This document shows, piece by piece, positions 1 to 9,232 of a stretch of DNA of 64,000 nucleotides (position 1 is the first letter of the stretch; each line of letters begins with the position of its first letter). The DNA is from Akkermansia muciniphila (GTDB taxonomy: Bacteria; Pseudomonadota; Gammaproteobacteria; Burkholderiales; Burkholderiaceae_C). Under the pieces are notes generated by a model. It saw only the letters and a list, made by a program, of their open reading frames with translations. It searched no databases and was not told where the DNA came from. A program made the position numbers and the translations under genes. The DNA lies in assembly GCA_943331105.2 (NCBI GenBank), contig CALQKH020000002.1, positions 1 to 64,000 of the forward strand, written 5' to 3'.

Positions 1-993
1 GAGCACCTGCACCTCGAGAGCAACCGGCGGCTGCCCGTCGTCATCCATTGTCTGCAAGGCATGCGCGTCTTCCACATGGGCCGGAAAGTAGGCCCGGTCG
101 CCCAAATGACGCCCGCCACGCACCATGGCCAAATTCACGCAGGCGCGGCCGCCCTGCACGCGCACAGCCAAAATGTCCACATCGGTGTCGGTGCCCGTGT
201 CCACCGACTGTTGGTGCAGCACCCGCGACAAGGCCGTCATTTGGTTACGCACCTCCGCCGCTTGCTCAAAGGCCAAACGCTCAGCGTGCGCCATCATGCG
301 GGCCTCCATCTCTTGCAGCAAGGCTTGGGTCTCGCCCTTCAAAAAGCGCTCGGCGTGATGCACATCGTCGGCATAAGCCTCGGGAGTGATGAGGTTCACA
401 CACGGCCCCGAGCAACGCTTGATTTGATAAAGCAAACAAGGCCGGGTGCGATTGGCAAAAACCGTGTCCTCGCAAGTGCGCAGTCGAAACACCTTTTGCA
501 AAAGCTGAATCGACTCCTTGACCGCCCAGGCACTTGGAAAAGGCCCAAAGTAACGGTGTTTTTTCTCGACCGCACCCCGGTAATAAGCCACACGTGGAAA
601 GTTTTGTGCCTCTGGCGCATCCGAAACAGGGCTCACATCCTTCAACATCAAGGTGCCGTTGCCCGTGAGCTTGAGATAGGGGTAGGTCTTGTCGTCCCGA
701 AACAAAATGTTGAAACGGGGACTGAGCGACTTGATCAGGTTGTTTTCCAACAACAGTGCCTCGGCCTCGGAGCGCACCACCGTGGTCTCCATTCGGGCGA
801 TCTTGCTGACCATGTGGCCTATGCGGGTGCCACCGTGGTCCTTCTGAAAGTAGCTCGACACCCGCTTTTTGAGCTGCTTGGCCTTGCCCACATACAGCAC
901 GTTGCCCTGCACATCGAAATAGCGGTACACCCCCGGCAAGGCGGGCAGCGCGGCAACTTGCGCGAGCAGGGCTTCATCATGGGCGTTCGACAT
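1..993 (-). CDS. uvrC: UvrABC excinuclease subunit C, N-terminal half (runs off the left edge)
   Basis: UvrC makes both incisions around UvrA/B-marked DNA lesions in nucleotide excision repair. Translating the minus strand from the ATG at 993 gives 331 codons without a stop. The protein starts [10 protein letters not shown] and carries the GIY-YIG nuclease signature (GVYRYF near residue 21, YVGKAK near 34). A cysteine series then reads C..C..C-SGP-C, matching the UvrC Fe-S cluster region, and the UVR-type coiled segment follows. About half of a normal UvrC (~600+ residues) is visible; the EndoV-like and HhH domains lie outside the window. It diverges from earP with about 40 bp between the two starts. 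Confidence 0.95.
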   Translation of the reverse strand, partial: MSNAHDEALLAQVAALPALPGVYRYFDVQGNVLYVGKAKQLKKRVSSYFQKDHGGTRIGHMVSKIARMETTVVRSEAEALLLENNLIKSLSPRFNILFRDDKTYPYLKLTGNGTLMLKDVSPVSDAPEAQNFPRVAYYRGAVEKKHRYFGPFPSAWAVKESIQLLQKVFRLRTCEDTVFANRTRPCLLYQIKRCSGPCVNLITPEAYADDVHHAERFLKGETQALLQEMEARMMAHAERLAFEQAAEVRNQMTALSRVLHQQSVDTGTDTDVDILAVRVQGGRACVNLAMVRGGRHLGDRAYFPAHVEDAHALQTMDDDGQPPVALEVQVL

Positions 994-1033
994 GGCGGCT
1001 ATTGTCTGTGAAAACACCAGCGACAATCCCCGC

Positions 1034-2122
1034 ATGCAAACTGGCCAACTCTGGGACATCTTCTGCACCGTCATCGACAACCACGGCGATTTGGGCGTGT
1101 GCTGGCGACTGACGCGCCAGTTGCGCGATGCGGGCCAACGCGTGCGCCTGTGGGTAGACGAGGCCTCGGCCCTGAACTGGATGGCCCCCACCAACCACCA
1201 GGAGCCCGGCATCGAAGTGCGTCACTGGGAAGAGGCCCGCCAAAGCAGCTCCTTGGATGACTTGCCCCCGGCCGATGTCTGGGTCGAGGCTTTTGGCTGC
1301 GAAATCCCCGAAGCTTTTGTCGCGTACGGTGTGGCCATACACCCCCAACAGCCCACCTGGATCAACCTCGAATACCTGAGCGCCGAAGACTGGGTGCCGC
1401 GCTTGCACAAGTTGCCTTCGCCCGTGATGAGCGGCCCGGCCAAGGGCTGGACCAAGACCTTCTTTTACCCCGGTTTCACGCCGGACACAGGCGGCCTGCT
1501 CCGCGAAACCGATCTTTGGGCTCGGCAAAAAAGCTTTGACCGCGCTGCCTGGCGTCGGCAACATGTCCCCAAGCTGGCCCCGGAAGGCCTGCTGATCAGT
1601 CTGTTTTGCTACGAACCTGCGGCCCTGCCGCAACTGCTGACCCAACTGGTGGACACACCGCACCACCTGCTGGTCACCCCTGCCCGCTCGCTGGCGGCAG
1701 TGCAACAAGCGCTGACCCGCATGCCCTCGAGCCCCAGTTGGAGCGCCCTGCCCTACACCGACCAAAACGGCTTCGATGAAATGCTCTGGGCTTGCGACCT
1801 CAACTTGGTGCGCGGAGAAGACTCGCTGGTGCGCGCTCTGTGGGCGGGCCAACCCTTCATCTGGCACATCTACCCGCAAGAGGACAATGCCCACCACGCC
1901 AAGCTGGAGGCTTTTCTGGATTGGCTGGAGGCGCCACAGAGTCTGAGGCTGGCGCACCGGGTTTGGAACGGCATTGAAAACACAGCTTGGCCCAGCTTGA
2001 GCGCCGAGACTCTGGAGACTTGGTCTGCCTGCGCCACAGCCACTCGCGCCAGACTGCGCCTACAAAACGCCTTGCACGTCCAACTCATGGCCTTTGTCCA
2101 AGCGCAGACATCGAAACCTTGA
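1034..2122 (+). CDS. earP: EF-P arginine rhamnosyltransferase
   Basis: EarP transfers rhamnose from dTDP-rhamnose to Arg32 of elongation factor P, which helps ribosomes through polyproline stretches. The N-terminus shows the family signature [15 protein letters not shown], with the two Asp residues (15 and 19 from this start) that are catalytic in characterised EarP proteins. The C-terminal nucleotide-sugar site [13 protein letters not shown] carries the conserved Glu. From this ATG the protein is 362 aa, close to the usual ~375. An in-frame ATG at 992 would overlap the uvrC start and add 14 residues that do not look like the family, so I prefer 1034. Its substrate gene efp lies about 1 kb downstream. 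Confidence 0.93.
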   Translation: MQTGQLWDIFCTVIDNHGDLGVCWRLTRQLRDAGQRVRLWVDEASALNWMAPTNHQEPGIEVRHWEEARQSSSLDDLPPADVWVEAFGCEIPEAFVAYGVAIHPQQPTWINLEYLSAEDWVPRLHKLPSPVMSGPAKGWTKTFFYPGFTPDTGGLLRETDLWARQKSFDRAAWRRQHVPKLAPEGLLISLFCYEPAALPQLLTQLVDTPHHLLVTPARSLAAVQQALTRMPSSPSWSALPYTDQNGFDEMLWACDLNLVRGEDSLVRALWAGQPFIWHIYPQEDNAHHAKLEAFLDWLEAPQSLRLAHRVWNGIENTAWPSLSAETLETWSACATATRARLRLQNALHVQLMAFVQAQTSKP

Positions 2123-2148
2123 TACCCGCTGCAGGGATAATCTGACGC

Positions 2149-2631
2149 ATGATTTCGATTGAAGCCCTCTTCCCCCTCGGCTGGCAGCACTACCTGCTGG
2201 GCGGCCTGACCATTGGCGCTGGCGTGGCGCTGCTTTATCTGTGCAACGGCTGGGTCGGCGGCATGAGTTCCGTCTTTTCCAGCAGTTGGTCTTTTGTGAC
2301 CCCAAGGGCGTTTTTTCAGCAGGCCCGTTTCATCAATACCCGCCATTGGCGCTTGGTTTATGCCCTGGGTGTGGTGCTGGGGGCGCTGGTTTGGCGCTTT
2401 GCGCTGGCAGGCGGCGAAGCCCAGCACACCAGCGTGCCAGCCTGGCAGTTGCTGATCGGCGGGTTTCTGGTCGGCTATGGGGCGCGTTTGGGCAACGGCT
2501 GCACGTCGGGCCATGGCATTTGTGGGCTGGGTGCGTTGCAACTGCCTTCGCTGGGCGCGGTGCTCACTTTCATGGCCACCGCCTTTTTGACCGCCAACCT
2601 GATGGCCATCACCACGAAAGGTCTGGCATGA
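2149..2631 (+). CDS. YeeE/YedE family membrane protein, first half-transporter
   Basis: This 160-residue, very hydrophobic protein has about four membrane segments. It shows the YeeE/YedE (sulfur-transport, DUF395) signature GARLGNGCTSGHGICG near residues 115-130, whose cysteine is thought to relay the sulfur substrate in thiosulfate importers such as TsuA. The family often occurs as two adjacent half-size genes that together equal one full transporter, and that is the arrangement here. Its TGA overlaps the ATG of the next gene (ATGA), implying translational coupling. The substrate is inferred only from family knowledge. Confidence 0.85.
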   Translation: MISIEALFPLGWQHYLLGGLTIGAGVALLYLCNGWVGGMSSVFSSSWSFVTPRAFFQQARFINTRHWRLVYALGVVLGALVWRFALAGGEAQHTSVPAWQLLIGGFLVGYGARLGNGCTSGHGICGLGALQLPSLGAVLTFMATAFLTANLMAITTKGLA

Positions 2632-3068
2632 ACACCCCCCACATTCAAGCCCACACGCTCACTTTGCCCAAAGCGCTGGTCACCCTGCTGGCAGGCGCCT
2701 TGTTTGGCTTTGGCCTTTCGCTGGCCACCATGGTGCAGCCCGAAGTCGTCATGGGCTTTTTACAGTTCAAGGACTGGGGGCTCATGTTGGTGATGGGTGG
2801 CGCTGCTGGCCTGGCCATGTTGGCTTACAAGGGCTTTCCGCGATGGTTCAGTCGCCCATTGCTTGGGGGGCAGTTTCTCACCCAGCCTGCCAGCTGGAAC
2901 CGCCAGACGGTCATCGGCTCGGCCATTTTTGGCGTGGGCTGGGGGCTGAGCGGGGTTTGCCCAGGTCCTGCCATTGCAGCTTTGGGTACCGGCAACACCG
3001 ACATCTTGTGGGCCTTGGGCGGCATAGCGTTGGGCGCTCTGACCCAAGGCCTGACGGCGCGGGAATGA
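2628..3068 (+). CDS. YeeE/YedE family (DUF6691-like) membrane protein, second half-transporter
   Basis: This 146-residue integral membrane protein has roughly four hydrophobic segments. The motif [17 protein letters not shown] carries the conserved Cys of the C-terminal YeeE/YedE half. The start is the ATG overlapping the preceding stop; a longer frame upstream is an out-of-register reading through the first half gene. With its partner it should form one sulfur-compound channel. Placement between earP and efp separates an enzyme from its substrate protein, so the pair may share their transcript without being functionally linked. Confidence 0.85.
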   Translation: MNTPHIQAHTLTLPKALVTLLAGALFGFGLSLATMVQPEVVMGFLQFKDWGLMLVMGGAAGLAMLAYKGFPRWFSRPLLGGQFLTQPASWNRQTVIGSAIFGVGWGLSGVCPGPAIAALGTGNTDILWALGGIALGALTQGLTARE

Positions 3069-3110
3069 GCGCCTGTGCGCATCTTCAACCCAAAAGCAGC
3101 CCCTACAGGT

Positions 3111-3116
3111 TAGAAT
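3111..3116 (+). promoter_or_regulatory. -10-like element upstream of efp
   Basis: TAGAAT lies about 50 bp upstream of the efp ATG, in the short gap after the YeeE/YedE pair. The same TTAGAAT word occurs before dapA (6652-6658) and before the tRNA genes. No good -35 box is evident, so this is a weak call. Confidence 0.35.
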
Positions 3117-3165
3117 AGTGGGCTTGGCTCCGAGCCATACCCCTTTCATTTCAGACTCAATTCCT

Positions 3166-3720
3166 ATGAAAACCGCTCAAGAAATCCGCGTCGGCAACGT
3201 CATCATGCATGGCAAAGACCCCATGGTCGTCCTGCGCACCGAATACCAACGCGGCGGCCGCGGCTCATCCACTGTGCGCATGAAGCTCAAAAGCTTGATC
3301 GCCAACTTCGGCACCGAAGTCGTGTTTCGCGCCGACGACAAAATGGACCAAGTCATCCTGGACAAGAAAGACTGCACCTACTCGTATTTCGCAGACCCGA
3401 TGTATGTTTGCATGGACACCGACTTCAACCAGTACGAAGTCGAAGCCACCAACATGGGTGACGCTTTGAACTACCTCGAAGACGGCATGGAACTCGAAGT
3501 GGTCTTCTACAACGAAAAAGCCATCTCGGTCGAGTTGCCCACCAGCGTGGTGCGCGAGATCACCTGGACCGAACCCGCCGTCAAAGGCGACACCTCCGGC
3601 AAAGTGCTCAAGCCTGCCAAGATCGCCACCGGCATGGAAGTGCCAGTGCCTTTGTTTGTGAGCCAAGGCGACAAGATCGAAATCGACACCCGAACAGGCG
3701 AATACCGCAAACGCGTCTGA
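3166..3720 (+). CDS. efp: Elongation factor P (Arg32 type)
   Basis: EF-P binds between the P and E sites of stalled ribosomes and stimulates peptide bond formation at consecutive prolines. The 184-residue protein starts [14 protein letters not shown] and has the normal three beta-barrel domains. The loop tip reads QRGGRGSS, placing Arg at position 32, the residue rhamnosylated by EarP rather than the Lys modified by EpmA/B. This agrees with earP being nearby. A frame extending upstream to 3118 lacks family resemblance, so the ATG at 3166 is chosen. A strong terminator follows within 25 bp. Confidence 0.97.
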   Translation: MKTAQEIRVGNVIMHGKDPMVVLRTEYQRGGRGSSTVRMKLKSLIANFGTEVVFRADDKMDQVILDKKDCTYSYFADPMYVCMDTDFNQYEVEATNMGDALNYLEDGMELEVVFYNEKAISVELPTSVVREITWTEPAVKGDTSGKVLKPAKIATGMEVPVPLFVSQGDKIEIDTRTGEYRKRV

Positions 3721-3742
3721 GAAGTTCAGACATCGCCCGATG

Positions 3743-3766
3743 AAAGCCCCGCAAGGGGCTTTTTTC
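3743..3766 (+). terminator. Rho-independent terminator after efp
   Basis: The stem AAAGCCCC / GGGGCTTT has a GCAA loop and is followed by a T run. It begins about 22 bp after the efp stop. Confidence 0.88.
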
Positions 3767-3799
3767 ATGGAACATGGCACATCTTTTGGCCCATGCACA

Positions 3800-4684
3800 A
3801 TGAGCCCCATGCAAAGCACTCAAAACCTCAAAGAACCCTCTCTCCCTCATGCTTGGGCCGACTTGCAGGCCGAGGCCAAAAGCAGCGACTGGCTGGAGCC
3901 CGAGGCGCACCGCCTTGCCTTTGCCGACCCCGAGTTTTTGCTGCGCCGCGAAACCCGGGGCATTCGCTTTCAGCTTGAAATGCTCAAACCCGATTTGGCC
4001 CAGGCCGAAGCGGGCATCGAACACACCGTGGTGGTGTTTGGCAGCGCCCGCTTTGTCGACCGGATGGAAGCCCAAGCCCAACTCCAAATCGCGCAGCAAA
4101 GCGGCCATGAACAAGACATCGCCAAAGCCGAGGCTTTGGTGCGCAACGCAGAACACTACGAGAACGCCCGCCTCTTTGCTCAGCTGGTGGCCCGCTCGTG
4201 CTCATGTTTGCCCCAGGCAGAACAGTTGTTCATTTGCACGGGCGGCGGACCGGGCATCATGGAAGCGGCCAACAGAGGCGCGCAAGAAGCAGGGGCACTG
4301 TCAGTGGCGCTGAACATTGCATTGCCCCACGAGCAACACCCCAACCGTTTCGTCACCCCCGAATTGAGCTTCAAGTTCCATTACTTCGCCCTGCGTAAGA
4401 TGCATTTCATGATGCGGGCCAAAGCTTTGGTGGCGTTTCCTGGTGGATTTGGCACACTGGACGAGTTGTTTGAAGTGATGACGCTCGTACAAACCCGCAA
4501 AGCACGGCCAGTGCCCATCTTGCTTTTTGGAACCACTTTCTGGAAAAGCCTGATCAATGTGGATGTGCTGATTGAAGAGGGCACGATCTCACCGAGTGAC
4601 CTCGATCTGTTCCATTACGTGGACACCCCGGAGCAAGCTTGGCAGGCCATTTGTGACTTCTACGCGCTGAACGTACCCCAGTGA
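3800..4684 (+). CDS. LOG family protein (Rossmann-fold, lysine-decarboxylase-like)
   Basis: This ~294-residue protein belongs to the LOG/TIGR00730 family. The three family signatures are present: VVVFGSARF (nucleotide-binding strand), GGGPGIMEAANRGA, and the PGGFGTLDE active-site motif. Family members are phosphoribohydrolases on cytokinin- or AMP-type nucleotides or of unknown specificity; none decarboxylates lysine. The frame is open back to 3740, but that region is the efp terminator, so the start is placed at the ATG at 3800 (another at 3809). It appears monocistronic. The substrate cannot be read from sequence. Confidence 0.85.
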   Translation: MSPMQSTQNLKEPSLPHAWADLQAEAKSSDWLEPEAHRLAFADPEFLLRRETRGIRFQLEMLKPDLAQAEAGIEHTVVVFGSARFVDRMEAQAQLQIAQQSGHEQDIAKAEALVRNAEHYENARLFAQLVARSCSCLPQAEQLFICTGGGPGIMEAANRGAQEAGALSVALNIALPHEQHPNRFVTPELSFKFHYFALRKMHFMMRAKALVAFPGGFGTLDELFEVMTLVQTRKARPVPILLFGTTFWKSLINVDVLIEEGTISPSDLDLFHYVDTPEQAWQAICDFYALNVPQ

Positions 4685-4719
4685 CAATTTTTTTGCCCAT
4701 GATTGGTTAAAGTCTCACG

Positions 4720-5931
4720 ATGCAACACAAACCCCTTTCATTGACCCAAGTGCTGATCTGCGGCGCCGCGATCGTCACTTTGTCCATGGGCATTCGGCAT
4801 GGTTTTGGCCTTTGGTTGCAACCCATTACCCAAGCCCAAGGCTGGGGCCGCCAAGAATTTGGTTTTGCCATGGCCATCCAAAACTTGTCCTGGGGCTTTG
4901 TCGGCATTTTTGCCGGCATGGTGGCCGACAAGTTCGGTGCCTTCAGGGTGATTGCACTGGGTGCAGTGATCTACAGCACGGGCCTTTTGGGCATGGCCTG
5001 GGCCACAGACCCATGGGTGTTCGCCTTGTTCACCGGGGTGATCATTGGCACAGCCCAAGCGGGCACCACCTATGCCGTGATTTATGGCGTCATTGGCCGC
5101 AACGTTCCCGCCGACCGGCGTTCATGGGCCATGGGCGTAGCGGCTGCGGCGGGCAGTTTTGGTCAATTTTTGATGGTTCCTGTCGAAGGTTTGCTGATCA
5201 GCCAAGCCGGCTGGCAAACCGCTTTGGTGATTTTGGCTGCAGCAGCGCTGCTGATCGTGCCACTCGCATGGGGGCTGCGCGAGCCTGCCCTGAGCGCACC
5301 AGGTCAAATTCAGCGCGACCAGACCATTGCCCAAGCGCTCAAAGAAGCCTTCAAGTACCCCAGCTTTCAGTTGCTGATGGCCGGTTATTTTGTTTGTGGT
5401 TTCCAAGTCGTTTTCATAGGCGTGCACATGCCCAGCTATTTAAAGGACCACGGCTTGGCGCCCCAAGTGGCCAGTTACGCCCTGGCTTTGATCGGCTTGT
5501 TCAACGTCTTCGGCACTTACATTGCCGGCAGTTTGGGTCAAAAAATGCCCAAGAAAAACATCTTGGCCCTCATTTATGCGGCCCGTTCGGTGGCGATTGT
5601 GGTGTTTTTGCTGGCCCCACTCACGCCCACCAGTGTTTATATTTTCTCGGCGGTGATGGGTTTGTTGTGGTTGTCCACGGTGCCCCCCACCAATGCGGCG
5701 GTGGCCCAAATTTTTGGGGTGGCCCACTTGTCCATGCTCAGCGGCTTCATCTTTTTTAGCCACCAAATTGGCTCTTTCATGGGGGTTTGGTTGGGCGGCT
5801 ATCTGTATGACAAGACCGGCAGCTACAACATCGTTTGGTATTTGGCGATCGCCTTGGGGGTTTTTGCAGCCTTGGTGAACCTGCCCGTGCGTGAAAGCCC
5901 CATCGTGCGCAAAGCACCTTTGCCCGCATGA
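4720..5931 (+). CDS. MFS transporter, 12 TM
   Basis: This 403-residue major facilitator has about 12 hydrophobic segments. Loop motifs typical of the superfamily include GMVADKFGAFRV after helix 2 and GGYLYDKTGSY late in the C-half. Overall resemblance is to the oxalate/formate- or monocarboxylate-type MFS group common in Burkholderiales; the substrate is not inferable. Its stop overlaps the ATG of the next small gene (ATGA). Confidence 0.85.
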   Translation: MQHKPLSLTQVLICGAAIVTLSMGIRHGFGLWLQPITQAQGWGRQEFGFAMAIQNLSWGFVGIFAGMVADKFGAFRVIALGAVIYSTGLLGMAWATDPWVFALFTGVIIGTAQAGTTYAVIYGVIGRNVPADRRSWAMGVAAAAGSFGQFLMVPVEGLLISQAGWQTALVILAAAALLIVPLAWGLREPALSAPGQIQRDQTIAQALKEAFKYPSFQLLMAGYFVCGFQVVFIGVHMPSYLKDHGLAPQVASYALALIGLFNVFGTYIAGSLGQKMPKKNILALIYAARSVAIVVFLLAPLTPTSVYIFSAVMGLLWLSTVPPTNAAVAQIFGVAHLSMLSGFIFFSHQIGSFMGVWLGGYLYDKTGSYNIVWYLAIALGVFAALVNLPVRESPIVRKAPLPA

Positions 5932-6047
5932 GCACACGCCACACCCTCATTGGGCTTGGCGCTTTGGGTCTGGCGCTCGGCTTTTGGCTCTACACCCAAC
6001 CCGATGTGGTGATCATGTTGTCCGAACAATTGTGGTCTTGCTTTTAA
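5928..6047 (+). CDS. 39-residue single-pass membrane peptide
   Basis: A short frame starts with an ATG overlapping the MFS stop and ends with TAA at 6045-6047. It encodes 39 residues: a short polar start (MSTRHT), one hydrophobic segment (LIGLGALGLALGFWLY), then TQPDVVIMLSEQLWSCF. The overlap, intact frame, membrane-segment composition and exact fit between MFS and methyltransferase argue that it is a real gene. I recall similarly ending small proteins (..QLWxCF) in related genomes but cannot verify this. Function unknown. Confidence 0.6.
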   Translation: MSTRHTLIGLGALGLALGFWLYTQPDVVIMLSEQLWSCF

Positions 6048-6065
6048 CCTACCCCAGCACACACC

Positions 6066-6611
6066 ATGCATGGCACCGAAAACCCCTCCGCTTGGCTGCA
6101 ACGCTGGGCCCACCTGATTGCACCTCAAAGTCTTGTCTTGGATGTGGCATGCGGTGCCGGTCGCCACATGCGTTGGCTGACCGCGCAAGGGCACACCGTG
6201 CAGGGCGTGGACCGCAATCCAGACGCTTTGGCTTTGGCACAAGTGCATGGTCAAGTCACCTGCGCCGACATTGAAAACGGGCCTTGGCCCTTTTCTGGTC
6301 AAACATTTGGCGCTGTGGTGGTGACAAATTACCTGTGGCGCCCCTTGCTGCCGGTCATCGTAGAAAGCCTCGGGCCTGGCGGCGTCTTGGTTTACGAGAC
6401 CTTTGCAGCAGGCAACGAAACCGTCGGCAAGCCCTCTCGGCCAGACTTCTTGCTGCAACACGGTGAGTTGCTCAGCGCCACCCAAAGCTTGCGCACCGTG
6501 GCCTACGAGGATGGATTTGAGTCATCGCCCGATCGGTTTGTACAGCGGATCGTTGCTGTCCGGCCAAAGGCGGCGGACGGTGCCAGTCGATGGCTGTTGC
6601 GCAAGGCTTGA
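6066..6611 (+). CDS. Class I SAM-dependent methyltransferase
   Basis: This 181-residue protein has the SAM-binding motif I (VLDVACGAGRHMRWL), an acidic motif II end (VQGVDRNPDAL), and the later strand GAVVVTNYLWRPLLP. It resembles small TehB-like methyltransferases. The acceptor substrate is unknown. It sits 18 bp after the mini membrane peptide and probably shares the MFS transcript. Confidence 0.8.
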   Translation: MHGTENPSAWLQRWAHLIAPQSLVLDVACGAGRHMRWLTAQGHTVQGVDRNPDALALAQVHGQVTCADIENGPWPFSGQTFGAVVVTNYLWRPLLPVIVESLGPGGVLVYETFAAGNETVGKPSRPDFLLQHGELLSATQSLRTVAYEDGFESSPDRFVQRIVAVRPKAADGASRWLLRKA

Positions 6612-6651
6612 AACACCAGAGGCTACTCAGGATGAAGGTGCTTTGCACTCG

Positions 6652-6658
6652 TTAGAAT
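6652..6658 (+). promoter_or_regulatory. -10-like element upstream of dapA
   Basis: TTAGAAT ends 21 bp before the dapA ATG. A -35 match at the correct spacing is poor, so this is a tentative promoter. Confidence 0.35.
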
Positions 6659-6679
6659 GATCTCTTTTCTTGTTCAGAA

Positions 6680-7585
6680 ATGCCTGACATGACCACCGAC
6701 TCTCGCCCCATCCGTGGCAGTATTCCTGCCCTTGTTACCCCCATGCTCGAAGACGGTCAAGTGGACTACGCCACTTTGCGAAAGCTGATCGACTGGCACA
6801 TCGCCGAAGGCACTGACGCCATCGTGGTGGTGGGTACCTCAGGCGAATCACCCACTGTCACTGTGGATGAACACTGCGAGATCATCCGCGTCTCGGTTGA
6901 GCAAGCTGCCAAACGCATCCCCATCATCGCGGGTTGCGGCGCCAACTCCACCGCCGAAGCCATTGAATTGGCCAAATTTGCCCAAAAAGTTGGCGCCGAC
7001 GCCCAGCTGCAAGTGGTGCCCTACTACAACAAGCCAACCCAAGAAGGCCTTTACCAGCACTTCAAAGCCATTGCCGAGGCGGTACCCGGACTGCCCGTGA
7101 TTCTCTACAACGTGCCCGGTCGCACCGTGGCCGATCTGCAGCACGAGACCGTCCTGCGCTTGGCTCAAGTGCCCGGCATCATCGGCATCAAAGAAGCCAC
7201 CAGCAACATCGAACGTGCCCAGTGGCTGATTCGCGATGTGCCCAAATCGTTTTCGGTTTTTTCCGGCGACGATGCCACGGCAGTAGCGCTCATGTTGTGC
7301 GGCGGTGCCGGCAACATCAGCGTGACCGCCAACGTAGCCCCCCGCTTGATGCATGAACTGTGCGTTGCAGCCACGCAAGGCAAGGTCCAAGAAGCCATGC
7401 GCATCCAGTTTCAGCTGTTGCCCGTGCACAAAAACCTGTTTGTCGAAGCCAACCCCATACCGGTCAAATGGGCCATGCAGCGCATGGGGCTTTGCGGCCC
7501 CAAGCTTCGCCTGCCTATGACCGAGTTGTCTGCCCCTTTGCAACCTCTGGTTGAAGCCGCCCTCAAAGCGAGCAGACTGATCTGA
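6680..7585 (+). CDS. dapA: 4-hydroxy-tetrahydrodipicolinate synthase
   Basis: DapA condenses pyruvate with aspartate semialdehyde, the first committed step to diaminopimelate and lysine. The 301-residue (beta/alpha)8 protein has GTSGESPT (the pyruvate carboxylate pocket), ILYNVPGRT with the catalytic Tyr, and GIKEATSN with the Schiff-base Lys. A second in-frame ATG lies three codons in. bamC follows after 18 bp, the conserved dapA-bamC pairing of proteobacteria. Confidence 0.96.
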   Translation: MPDMTTDSRPIRGSIPALVTPMLEDGQVDYATLRKLIDWHIAEGTDAIVVVGTSGESPTVTVDEHCEIIRVSVEQAAKRIPIIAGCGANSTAEAIELAKFAQKVGADAQLQVVPYYNKPTQEGLYQHFKAIAEAVPGLPVILYNVPGRTVADLQHETVLRLAQVPGIIGIKEATSNIERAQWLIRDVPKSFSVFSGDDATAVALMLCGGAGNISVTANVAPRLMHELCVAATQGKVQEAMRIQFQLLPVHKNLFVEANPIPVKWAMQRMGLCGPKLRLPMTELSAPLQPLVEAALKASRLI

Positions 7586-7603
7586 TCAACCCCAAGGATG
7601 TTT

Positions 7604-8725
7604 GTGAAAAACGCCACCATTGCCTCATTGGCCCGTTTCCCTTTTCAACGCTCGCTCACCGTGTTGGCCATCACCGCCTCACTCAGCGCCTGCTCCATAT
7701 TGAAAGAGGACAAGATCGACTACAAGAGTGCCGTCAGAGCGCCCACCTTGGAAATCCCTCCCGACTTGTCACAACTGCGAAGAGAGTCCCGGTTTGCTTT
7801 TGAAAGCACATCGGCCACTGCCGCTGGGTTTCAAAGTGCCAGCAGCCGTGTGGCAGATGCAGGCACGGCCACGAACACCTTGGGCAAAGTGAAAATGGAA
7901 CGCCAAGGCGACCAACGCTGGCTGGTCGTGGCCATGCCTGCAGACCAAGTCTGGCCCGCCTTGCGTGAATTTTGGACAACCAATGGCTTTCCACTGACCA
8001 CCGACTCGCCCGAGCTGGGCATCATGGAGACCGACTGGGCGGAAAACCGGGCCAAATTGCCACAAGACTTCATCCGCAAAACGCTTGGAAGGGTGTTGGA
8101 TTCGCTGTATTCAACTGGCGAACGCGACAGATACAGAACGCGGGTTGAGCGCAATGCCAAGGGCGAAGTGGAGATCTACATCAGCCACCGTGGCATGGTC
8201 GAGAACTACGCCACGGCACAAAAGGACCGCACCATTTGGCAAGCCCGTCCCAGCGATCCCGAACTGGAAATTGAATTTCTGCGTCGCCTCATGGTCAAAT
8301 TGGGCACTTCGCCTCAAGAAGCCAGTAGTGCTGCAGTCACTGCCTCGAAAGCACCAGCAGGGTTCCCTGTGGTCATGGTTGGCGGCCAACCCACCATCAC
8401 CCTGAACGAAGCCCTCGACAGGGCTTGGCGCCGCACAGGCGTCGCCCTCGACCGCAGTGGCTTCACCGTTGAAGATCGCGACATGGCTGCCGGGCGCTAC
8501 TTTGTGCGCTATGTGGCACCGGAAAGCGCCAAACCAGAGACCGGCTTGATCTCTAGGCTTTTCAGCAGCAAAAAAGAGCAACGCGTTTTGGCCAAATACG
8601 GCATCAGCTTGAGCGCAAGCACTTCCGACCAAACCGTGATTCGTGTGCTGAACGCCAACGGTCAACCGGAGCAATCGGCAGAGGCCGAGCGAATCCTCAA
8701 ATTACTCGCCACAGAACTGCGGTAA
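7604..8725 (+). CDS. bamC: BAM complex lipoprotein BamC (NlpB)
   Basis: BamC is an accessory lipoprotein of the outer-membrane beta-barrel assembly machine. The N-terminus has a signal peptide ending in a lipobox (SLSAC); then come the extended BamD-binding segment and two helix-grip domains. An ATG lies at 7598, but AAGGA overlaps it; the GTG at 7604 has ideal Shine-Dalgarno spacing and gives a normal lipoprotein signal, so I chose it (373 aa). The position directly after dapA supports the call. A strong terminator follows. Confidence 0.88.
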   Translation: MKNATIASLARFPFQRSLTVLAITASLSACSILKEDKIDYKSAVRAPTLEIPPDLSQLRRESRFAFESTSATAAGFQSASSRVADAGTATNTLGKVKMERQGDQRWLVVAMPADQVWPALREFWTTNGFPLTTDSPELGIMETDWAENRAKLPQDFIRKTLGRVLDSLYSTGERDRYRTRVERNAKGEVEIYISHRGMVENYATAQKDRTIWQARPSDPELEIEFLRRLMVKLGTSPQEASSAAVTASKAPAGFPVVMVGGQPTITLNEALDRAWRRTGVALDRSGFTVEDRDMAAGRYFVRYVAPESAKPETGLISRLFSSKKEQRVLAKYGISLSASTSDQTVIRVLNANGQPEQSAEAERILKLLATELR

Positions 8726-8740
8726 AAAATTTGAGCCCAC

Positions 8741-8767
8741 AAAAAACCCCGCAATGCGGGGTTTTTT
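8741..8767. terminator. Bidirectional terminator between bamC and the Ala/Pro lipoprotein gene
   Basis: The stem ACCCCGC/GCGGGGT has an AAT loop and is flanked by A6 on the left and T6 on the right. It can therefore end transcripts from both convergent genes. Confidence 0.88.
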
Positions 8768-8804
8768 GTCGGCCGCCCCAGTTTGCACCAGGGCAGTTGG
8801 CGCA

Positions 8805-9038
8805 TTACTTAGCGGCTGGGGCAGCTGGAGCAGCGGCTGGAGCAGCAGCAGGTGTGGCGGCTGCTGCGTCAGCAGCTGGGGCTGCGGCTGGAGCAGCAGC
8901 AGGAGCGGCATCAGCAGGTGCTGGTGCAGGTGCAGCAACGGGTGCAGGTGCAGCAGGTGCAGCGGCTTCTTCTTTTTTGCCGCAAGCGGACAGAGCAGCA
9001 GCAGCGATGATGGCAGCCAGAACGAGAGACTTGTTCAT
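8805..9038 (-). CDS. Ala/Pro-rich small lipoprotein
   Basis: This predicted 77-residue lipoprotein starts MNKSLVLAAIIAAAA, followed by the lipobox LSAC and GKKEEAA. The rest is a nearly pure Ala/Pro low-complexity tail built from irregular GCN/CCN codon runs. The start is set by a Shine-Dalgarno (TTAGGAAA) just upstream of the ATG at 9038; an ATG further upstream would bury the signal peptide. Such lipoproteins are common in Comamonadaceae and may span toward peptidoglycan. Function unknown. The DNA repeats make it prone to length change. Confidence 0.75.
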   Translation of the reverse strand: MNKSLVLAAIIAAAALSACGKKEEAAAPAAPAPVAAPAPAPADAAPAAAPAAAPAADAAAATPAAAPAAAPAAPAAK

Positions 9039-9232
9039 TTTGATTTTCCTAAGATAAGAATGAGAAAACAATTTCCGGAAATTGCTCAGATGGCTGGCAT
9101 GCCATCCAAACCAGGTCAAAAGCACTCGAGCTCTTTTGTACCTAGCCTGTGATTATAGCGTTTTCCCTAGTTCGTGCAGGCCATTGCTTGACAAGTCAGA
9201 AAAGCAAGACAAGGAGCAGCCAAAAGGCATGA

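Noticed and set aside
61..1011. Long plus-strand open frame at the left edge
   Set aside because: The minus strand in the same region encodes a clear UvrC with GIY-YIG and Cys motifs. The plus-strand product has no domain signature.
8731..9057. Ala/Gly-rich plus-strand frame opposite the small lipoprotein
   Set aside because: Its repetitive composition is the reverse reading of the Ala/Pro codon repeats. The minus strand has the ribosome-binding site, signal peptide and lipobox.
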